Below the pieces are notes generated by a model. The model saw only the letters and a list, made by a program, of their open reading frames with translations, made no database searches and was not told where the DNA came from. A program made the translations under genes and the position numbers. From contig NZ_BJVA01000020.1 in NCBI RefSeq assembly GCF_007988905.1, forward strand, positions 1 to 41,980: DNA of 41,980 nt. Direction: 5' to 3'. How positions within the stretch are numbered: position 1 is the first letter of the stretch; each line of letters opens with the position of its first letter. Shown piece after piece: positions 18,421 to 24,610 of this stretch. This stretch comes from Gluconobacter kanchanaburiensis NBRC 103587 (GTDB taxonomy: Bacteria; Pseudomonadota; Alphaproteobacteria; Acetobacterales; Acetobacteraceae).

Positions 18421-20673
18421 ATGCGGAACACAGCCATGATCTCTTTTCCCCTTGCGTCGCGTCTGGCCATCGCCCTCATGGCGGCGGGAGGTGTCCTGAC
18501 AGCCACAGGCGCTGTGGCGCAGGACAGTCTACGGCTGGATCAGCTCCAGGTGATCGGTTCGCATAACAGCTATCATGCCGGGCTGGACCCTGCGATCCGC
18601 TCCAGGCTTCTGGTTTCTGATCCTGACCTCGTAAAGGAACTGGATTATCAGCATCCGTCATTGACGGCCCAGCTTGATGGCGGCGTCCGGCAGCTTGAAC
18701 TGGATCTCTATTCGGACAGGGCAGGTGGACGTTTCGCCCATCCGCATCGACCCGGTATTCCGGGAGAGGCGTGGCCGCTGTCGTTATCGGATCAGGCCGT
18801 CATGAACCAGCCCGGGTTCAAGGTCATGCACATTCCGGACCTTGACCAGCATGCAAGCTGTCAGCCCCTGCTCAGATGCCTGGGGCAGATCCGGGACTGG
18901 TCCAACGCCCATCCGGATCATGTGCCGGTTTTTGTCATTCTGGAAGTCGAGCAGCATAACGACGTCCCCGGCGGAACGGATGTGGAGCCGTTCGATGCGT
19001 CGTCATACGATGCGCTTGATGCGGCCATCCGCAGCGTATTTCCTCCTTCCGGGATCGTGACGCCGGACGATGTGCGGGGCGATGCTCCCGATCTGCGCGC
19101 GGCAATTCTGGACAGGGGATGGCCTGCCCTGAAACAGGCGCGTGGTAAGGTGATTTTCCTGCTGGATCAGCGGAATGACCGAACGCTTTACCTGAAGGGC
19201 CATCCGTCGCTTCGCGGGCGCGTGGCCTTCACGAACGCCGATCCACAGGCGCCGGATGCTGCGTTCACGGAACTCAATGACGGGCCGGCTGCCGACATTG
19301 CGGCACTTGTGCGCCGTCATTTTCTGGTCCGGGCACGGGCTGACGCCGATACGGTCGAGGGGCGTTCCGGGGACGGACAGCGTCGGGATGCGATCCTGGC
19401 CAGCGGAGCGCAGATTGTCAGCACGGATTACCCGGATGCCGAGCCTGCACGATGGAGCGGCTACCATGTCGGATTTCCTGAGAATACCCCAGCTCGCTGC
19501 AACCCCGTTTCCGCGCCGCCCGCGTGCCAGTCTCGTTTGATCGAACCACCCGCTCAGGGAGATTTTCATCTCACGCGGATGATCATGGTGATGCGCCATG
19601 GAATTCGTTCCCCGCTTGTCGGTCAGGTGCCTCCCGGCGTTGGAATTCCCGGAGGATGGCCGGCATGGAAGGGCGCGCCGGGCGATCTGACAGCACACGG
19701 CGCTGTGGGGATGATGGCGCTTGGAACCTTTGACCGGACCTGGATGACGGATGCGGGACTGATTCCGGCAAAAACCTGCCCGGCAGCAGGGAGCGTGGCC
19801 GTCCGCGCCAACTCTTCCGCCCGGACGATTGCCAGTGCCGAGGCTTTCGTGCGCGGTTTCATGCCGGGTTGTCCAATAACCGTCCAGCACAAGCCGCTTG
19901 GGCAGCCGGATGTTCTGTTTTCGCCGCTGGATGCGGATCCGGGGAGGTTCGACATGCGTGCAATCGTGCCGCAACTGCCTGATGCAGAACGGATTTTCCG
20001 CGAGAGGGAAGCAGCCCTCAGACTTCTGGGCAATGTTCTGACCTGTGCTCCAGGCGCCTGTGATTTTCTGCATGCGCCTGCGCATATTGCTGCCGATGCT
20101 ACGGGACATCAGCTTGTGCTGTCGGGGCCGGTCGCGCAGGCCTCGTCGCTGTCAGAAGCGCTCATGCTGGCGTATCTGGACGGACGTCCTCTTTTGCAGA
20201 CTCCATCCGGCACTCTGGATGTTGGACAGCTTGGGACATTGAGTGCGTTGCATGCCGGGATGCTGGAAGCGGTGGTCCGTCCGCGGGCGCTGGCCGAACT
20301 GTTGTCGCGCGACATGAGAACGCGGCTGCTCAAGGATCTCATGCAGGAAGACGGTCCTGTATTCAGACTGTATATGGGACACGACGACACGATCGCCCCG
20401 CTTCTGACCATGCTGGGAATTCATATCCGTGTTCCGGGTTATGCGGAGGATGAAATTCCCATCGGCTCGGCTCTGGGTTTTGCGGTGTATGATAACGGGA
20501 ACGGAGAGCGACGTGTACGTCTCCTGATCCAGTCCCAGACACCCCAGGCTCTTCGCGAACCTGATAGGGCTGAACTGCCTGTCGTGCTCTACCCGCAGGT
20601 TCCTGACTGTATCCTTTCCGGCGGAATGTGCCTTCTGGAAAATCTCGCAGGCCGCCTCTCGGCGTCGCTTTAG
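18421..20673 (+). CDS. Exported fusion of Ca2+-dependent PI-PLC-like domain and AppA-like histidine acid phosphatase (phytase)
   Basis: A 750-aa protein with a signal peptide ending at GAVAQ (about 34). Residues about 40-345 resemble the SaPLC1-type phosphoinositide phospholipase C: GSHNSYH (His48), QLELDLYSD, FKVMHIPDLD (His137) and VILEVEQ, with two active-site histidines in the expected places. Residues about 384-745 are a histidine acid phosphatase: RHGIRSP (392-398), an AppA-like WPAWKG...LTAHG and NSSARTIASAEAF, and GHDD with His654 and Asp655. The two activities in series would cut phosphatidylinositol and then strip phosphate from the released inositol phosphate. The start could also be ATG 18436. 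It follows a TonB receptor. Confidence 0.88.
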   Translation: MRNTAMISFPLASRLAIALMAAGGVLTATGAVAQDSLRLDQLQVIGSHNSYHAGLDPAIRSRLLVSDPDLVKELDYQHPSLTAQLDGGVRQLELDLYSDRAGGRFAHPHRPGIPGEAWPLSLSDQAVMNQPGFKVMHIPDLDQHASCQPLLRCLGQIRDWSNAHPDHVPVFVILEVEQHNDVPGGTDVEPFDASSYDALDAAIRSVFPPSGIVTPDDVRGDAPDLRAAILDRGWPALKQARGKVIFLLDQRNDRTLYLKGHPSLRGRVAFTNADPQAPDAAFTELNDGPAADIAALVRRHFLVRARADADTVEGRSGDGQRRDAILASGAQIVSTDYPDAEPARWSGYHVGFPENTPARCNPVSAPPACQSRLIEPPAQGDFHLTRMIMVMRHGIRSPLVGQVPPGVGIPGGWPAWKGAPGDLTAHGAVGMMALGTFDRTWMTDAGLIPAKTCPAAGSVAVRANSSARTIASAEAFVRGFMPGCPITVQHKPLGQPDVLFSPLDADPGRFDMRAIVPQLPDAERIFREREAALRLLGNVLTCAPGACDFLHAPAHIAADATGHQLVLSGPVAQASSLSEALMLAYLDGRPLLQTPSGTLDVGQLGTLSALHAGMLEAVVRPRALAELLSRDMRTRLLKDLMQEDGPVFRLYMGHDDTIAPLLTMLGIHIRVPGYAEDEIPIGSALGFAVYDNGNGERRVRLLIQSQTPQALREPDRAELPVVLYPQVPDCILSGGMCLLENLAGRLSASL

Positions 20674-20731
20674 GCTTATGGATCGTCGGCCGTTCGCGCG
20701 CTCTGCTGGGAATCAGGGCGCCGGGCGGCTT

Positions 20732-21607
20732 TCACAGCGTTTTTTCGATCTGACTGAGGAAGGCCGTAGCGGCTTTGCCTGGAGAGCGCTCTTTGTGCCG
20801 CAATCCGAAAAATGTTCGCGTTCCCAGATCCGCGGGGATGATGTGAAGCGTTCCCGCGGCGACGGCCGGCGCCACAACAAGCGAGGACAGGGCCGCTATT
20901 CCGAAGCCTGCCTCGACTGCGGTCCTGACACTTTCGTTTGACGGCAATACAAGAAATTCTTCAAGATTTTCCGGTCGTACACCGATTTTCCGCAGACAAT
21001 CGTCGGCGCAGGACCGTGTGCCGGATCCCCGTTCGCGCATGATCCAGGGAGCCTTTTCAAGCCATGTCGCACTCACCGTACGGGTCTTGAATACTCCGGC
21101 CTGCACCAGATGAAGACGGTCCTCCCCGACAGCCCACTGGGCAAGGAGCGGGTCACGGATTTCGCCTTCGATAAAGCCCAGATCAGATTGCCCTTCCCGA
21201 ATATGGGCTGCCACCTGTTCGGTATTGCCAATTTTCAGATCGACGGTCACTCCCGGGAACTGACGGCGAAATGCGCTGAGCGGTGCAGGCAGCCAGTAAG
21301 CCGCAATCGTCTGGCTGGCGACGACCCTCAGAGTGCCGCGCTTCAGGCCATTGAGTTCATCCAGAACGGCTTCCGCGCTCCTCGCCTGGGCCAGAACGCG
21401 ACGGGCTTCTTCCAGAAAAACCTGACCTTCCTCTGTCAGGACGATGTTTCGCCCGACCCGGTGGAAGAGCTTGACGCCGTGGCGCTCTTCGAGAGCCGCA
21501 ATGGCCGCCGAGGCGGTTGACTGGGTGATATTGAGCATGCGCGCAGCCGCAGTCACATGCTCCAGCTCTGCAACACCAACGAAAATCCGCAGTTGTTCGA
21601 GGGTCAT
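20732..21607 (-). CDS. LysR-family transcriptional regulator, YeiE-like
   Basis: A 291-aa regulator with an N-terminal winged HTH (LEQLRIFVGVAELEHVTAAARML, followed by TQSTASAAIAALE) and a substrate-binding effector domain (LRVVASQTIAAYWLP, LGFIEGEI, GFGIAALSSLVV). It is divergent from a YeiH-family transporter gene, the same pairing as yeiE-yeiH in enterobacteria, where YeiE responds to sulfite. ATG 21607 is used; the frame opens four codons earlier at a TTG with no better ribosome site. It probably autoregulates and controls the transporter from the 21645-21676 dyad. Confidence 0.88.
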   Translation of the reverse strand: MTLEQLRIFVGVAELEHVTAAARMLNITQSTASAAIAALEERHGVKLFHRVGRNIVLTEEGQVFLEEARRVLAQARSAEAVLDELNGLKRGTLRVVASQTIAAYWLPAPLSAFRRQFPGVTVDLKIGNTEQVAAHIREGQSDLGFIEGEIRDPLLAQWAVGEDRLHLVQAGVFKTRTVSATWLEKAPWIMRERGSGTRSCADDCLRKIGVRPENLEEFLVLPSNESVRTAVEAGFGIAALSSLVVAPAVAAGTLHIIPADLGTRTFFGLRHKERSPGKAATAFLSQIEKTL

Positions 21608-21644
21608 GAGCAGCTTCAATCAATCGTTTTTGACGAACGGAATA

Positions 21645-21676
21645 AGGAAAACAATTTGTTATATTAATTATTTCCT
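21645..21676. promoter_or_regulatory. Dyad in LysR/YeiH intergenic region, candidate LysR site
   Basis: AGGAAA (21645-21650) is the reverse complement of TTTCCT (21671-21676). Inside it, AACAATTTGTT (21650-21660) is an 11-bp perfect palindrome of the T-N11-A kind that LysR proteins favour. The block sits in the AT-rich 100-bp gap between the divergent regulator and transporter genes. Confidence 0.45.
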
Positions 21677-21709
21677 CGGCGATAGAGGAGGACGCGAAAG
21701 GACAGTGTC

Positions 21710-22780
21710 TTGCCTCGAAATACAGCCTCACGCTTTTTTACAGGGGCCTGCGCCTCTCTGCCCGGCCTGATCTTATGCTCCGCCGTCACCCTGTTTTCTT
21801 ACGGGCTGGAGGCAGGAGAACGCGCGCTGTTCGGCCGGGCATGGCTGGAAGCTCTGGTTCTGGCCATTCTGAGCGGGGCCATTGTCCGCAGTATATGGAA
21901 ACCCGGGCCGCGATGGGACGCGGGAATGGCCTTCAGTTCCGGCTTCCTGCTGGAGCTTTCCGTCTGTCTGCTCGGAGCCTCTGTCCGTGCGGCGGATCTT
22001 CTCGCCATGGGGCCGCTGCTGATCGGCGCTGTTGCCATTGTTGTGGTGGGTGCTCTTGGCGCAGGATACGGGATTGGCAGAATGCTTGGGCTGTCATCGC
22101 GCATGGCGCTGCTGGTTGCCTGCGGAAACGCCATTTGTGGGAATTCGGCGATCGCTGCTGTGGCGCCTGTGATCCGTGCGAATGCGAAAGATATCGCCGC
22201 TTCCGTTTCCTTTACGGCGGTTTTCGGAATTGCTGTCGTTATCACGCTGCCGGTTCTGGGACAGGCCTTCCAGATGACGGACGTGAGGTTCGGGGCATTT
22301 TCCGGGATGACAGTCTATGCCGTTCCGCAGGTTCTTGCCGCCACGGTCTGCATGGGAAGTACCGCAGTCCAGACGGGCACGGTCATAAAACTCGTTCGGG
22401 TTCTGATGCTCGGGCCGGTCTGCTTCATGCTCTCGCTGCTGGTATCGCGCCTGCCAGACGGACCAGCCGAAAACACTGGGGTGAAAGTCGGTGAACGTCT
22501 CCAGTACGCTGGGCTGTTCAGTTTCGTCCCCTGGTTCATCATCGGATTTATTGTGCTTGCTGCGTGCCGCTCCTTTGGCCTGCTGCCGTCATGGTTTTTT
22601 CATACTGTCAGTCCTGCGGCAACGATAATGACGGTAGTTTCAATGGGTGCTCTGGGTCTGAGTGTCGATATCAGGGCGGTTGCTTCTGCGGGGAGGCGTG
22701 TGGCGGCCTCCGTTATCCTGTCTCTCTTGTGTCTGGGAGTCTTCAGCTACGGCGCGCTCACACTGTTGCATGTCGGATAA
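21710..22780 (+). CDS. yeiH: YeiH-family putative sulfate/sulfonate-type exporter
   Basis: A 356-aa inner-membrane protein with about ten hydrophobic segments. It carries the family core CGNAICGNSAIAAVAPVI (about 137-154), followed by a run of small and hydrophobic residues. YeiH proteins are annotated as sulfate exporters; the real substrate is unsettled. The TTG start at 21710 is supported by AAGGA 7 nt upstream, and no ATG or GTG in frame has a comparable site. Its regulator is presumably the divergent LysR protein. Convergence with sulfur metabolism is suggested only by the family. Confidence 0.87.
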   Translation: MPRNTASRFFTGACASLPGLILCSAVTLFSYGLEAGERALFGRAWLEALVLAILSGAIVRSIWKPGPRWDAGMAFSSGFLLELSVCLLGASVRAADLLAMGPLLIGAVAIVVVGALGAGYGIGRMLGLSSRMALLVACGNAICGNSAIAAVAPVIRANAKDIAASVSFTAVFGIAVVITLPVLGQAFQMTDVRFGAFSGMTVYAVPQVLAATVCMGSTAVQTGTVIKLVRVLMLGPVCFMLSLLVSRLPDGPAENTGVKVGERLQYAGLFSFVPWFIIGFIVLAACRSFGLLPSWFFHTVSPAATIMTVVSMGALGLSVDIRAVASAGRRVAASVILSLLCLGVFSYGALTLLHVG

Positions 22781-22890
22781 ATCCAGACGTCGATCGCCTG
22801 CACGGCCTGCAGATGTCAGCCCGGGGGATGTCATGAAACTGTCAAGTGTTCCCGCGTTGAAAACAGCTACATGCAGACGCGCTCACGCTC

Positions 22891-23502
22891 ATGCAGGTTG
22901 CTGGATTGGAAGATTTTTCAGACAATAGTTCCGGGCAGAACGCGAAAATCGAATGGCTCTCCCGGCATATCATCCCTCACGAGGGAGCCCTGCGGGGATG
23001 GCTGGCGCAGTTTCGCGACATCGATGTCGATGATGTCGTGCAGGAATGCTACGCGATGCTTCTGGACATCGAGACCGATCGGATCCGTACACCCCGCGCC
23101 TATCTTTTTCGGATGGCCCGCAATGTGGTGCTTCAGAGTTATCGGCGCGCGCGGATTATTTCCATCACCGCACTGGCGGATTTCGACACCCTGAGCATCA
23201 TGGATGATGCGCCGTCGCCTCACGACGTGATCGAGGCACGGCAGGAGCTGGAAAACCTTCATCAGATGGTAACCCAGCTTCCGGAACGCTGTCGGCAGGT
23301 TTTGTTGCTGCGCCGGCTTGAAGGATTGTCACAGAAACAGGTTTCGGAGCGGTTGGGCATTTCTGAGAACATCGTCGAAAAGCAGGTGGCCCGTGGATTG
23401 CGTGCCCTCAGCCGCCTGTTTTCGGATGAAAACAGGGTGACTGCGCGCCCGTGCCCACGCTCCGGGTCTCGCGGGAAGGTAACGACAGTCGTTGACAGGT
23501 AA
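22891..23502 (+). CDS. ECF sigma factor, FecI-like
   Basis: A 203-aa sigma-70-family protein. Region 2 (about 38-105) includes DVDDVVQECYAMLLDIE and TPRAYLFRMARNVVLQSYRR. Region 4 (about 125-180) includes LPERCRQVLLLRRLEGLSQ and SERLGISENIVEKQVARGL. It precedes a FecR-type gene, overlapping it by 11 nt, and an STN-domain TonB receptor. This is the usual FecI-FecR-FecA layout, in which an extracellular ligand bound by the receptor releases the sigma factor. ATG 22891 lacks a strong Shine-Dalgarno, so the exact start is uncertain. Confidence 0.92.
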   Translation: MQVAGLEDFSDNSSGQNAKIEWLSRHIIPHEGALRGWLAQFRDIDVDDVVQECYAMLLDIETDRIRTPRAYLFRMARNVVLQSYRRARIISITALADFDTLSIMDDAPSPHDVIEARQELENLHQMVTQLPERCRQVLLLRRLEGLSQKQVSERLGISENIVEKQVARGLRALSRLFSDENRVTARPCPRSGSRGKVTTVVDR

Positions 23503-24490
23503 GGAACTGAAGGGAAACCCGGTTGACGCCATAGCCTTTGAGTGGGTGGCGCGGTCTGACAGAGCACCGCTTCATGATGCCGAACGTGCGGCCCTGAAGG
23601 CGTGGCTCGAACAGGATGTCCGGCATCGTGGGGCGTTCATTCGTGCGCGTGCGCTGTGGGCGTCAGCAGAGCGGCTGGCAGCGTTTCAGGGCATGTCGTC
23701 GTCTCCTGTGTCGTTACCCTGTGTGCCTTTGCCCGTTACGCGTCCCCTTGCAGCATCTGTCTCCCGTCGCGAGACCCGTCTGACGACAGGGCGGCGCTCT
23801 TTTGTCCGAATGGCGATTGCGGCCGGAATGGCAGGGATGGCGTTGGTGCCCGGATCTCCTGCCGAAGCGGCGCGTGTCTATCAGGCGCGCGATGGCCTGA
23901 TGCATCTGCATGACGCGCATTGGGGTGACATCCTGCTCGATCAGGGTGCGCTGCTGCGGGTCCGCGAAGGACGCGGGCAGCCCTGCCTGGATCTGCTGGA
24001 AGGGCAGGTGCATCTGATTGCCGGCAATACGGATATGCAGCTCAACATGAACGGGCTGTCTCTTGTCCTGCCGCGCGCTGCCAGTCTGATGGCTCATGCC
24101 GGAAGCGGTGAAAGCGATGCCCTCGTCATGGCGGGGAATATTTCTGCGCGCTGCGCCGGGGAGCGTACCGGGCGGCTTCTGCATGCCTGCGACTGGATCC
24201 GTTACGACCACCGGCATGTTTCGATAAAGAAGGTTTCCCGGAATGATATTGACCGTTTGACGGCCTGGAGTCGGGGTCTGCTGGAATTTCGCTCCGTCGA
24301 GGTGGTGTCAGCCATCGCGCAGATTAATCGCTACAATGCCCGGAAGATCGCCTTGAAAAACTCCCGCTTGGGCGGAGAAAGAATCAGTGGTGTGTTCTCG
24401 CTCAACGATCCGGAGGCTTTTGCGCGTGTGCTGGGGGAAATCTTTGGCGCGGAAATTCTGATGTCTTCCGGCGGGATCACTCTGCGGTGA
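23492..24490 (+). CDS. FecR-family anti-sigma factor / sigma regulator
   Basis: A 332-aa membrane protein. The N-terminal cytosolic domain (about 12-60, AIAFEWVARSDRAPLHDAER) is the DUF4880 sigma-binding unit. RRSFVRMAIAAGMAGMALV (101-119) is a twin-arginine-like motif leading into the single membrane segment. A periplasmic FecR domain follows, then a C-terminal STN-like DUF4974 domain (about 262-332) that meets the receptor's signalling domain. The reading frame opens at a TTG within the end of the sigma gene, and no better start is visible. It should hold the ECF sigma factor until the receptor at 24611 signals. Confidence 0.92.
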   Translation: MTGKELKGNPVDAIAFEWVARSDRAPLHDAERAALKAWLEQDVRHRGAFIRARALWASAERLAAFQGMSSSPVSLPCVPLPVTRPLAASVSRRETRLTTGRRSFVRMAIAAGMAGMALVPGSPAEAARVYQARDGLMHLHDAHWGDILLDQGALLRVREGRGQPCLDLLEGQVHLIAGNTDMQLNMNGLSLVLPRAASLMAHAGSGESDALVMAGNISARCAGERTGRLLHACDWIRYDHRHVSIKKVSRNDIDRLTAWSRGLLEFRSVEVVSAIAQINRYNARKIALKNSRLGGERISGVFSLNDPEAFARVLGEIFGAEILMSSGGITLR

Positions 24491-24610
24491 GAGCGTCGCG
24501 CCATGTCGGGCAGTGAGCGTGTAAGAAAAGCTTCATAACAGCAGGGCGGCGGATTTTCGCGTGCGTCACACCGTTTGGGCGAACCTATCCATACGGGGAT
24601 CCAACCTGCT

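Noticed and set aside
20682-20695. 14-base exact repeat ATCGTCGGCCGTTC, also at 28492-28505
   Set aside because: A match of this length is expected by chance in a window of this size; flanks are unrelated and no mobile-element structure accompanies it.
22834-22928. 31-codon frame starting MKLSSVPALK before the ECF sigma gene
   Set aside because: It has a GGGG-type site upstream but overlaps the sigma gene, and nothing else supports translation.
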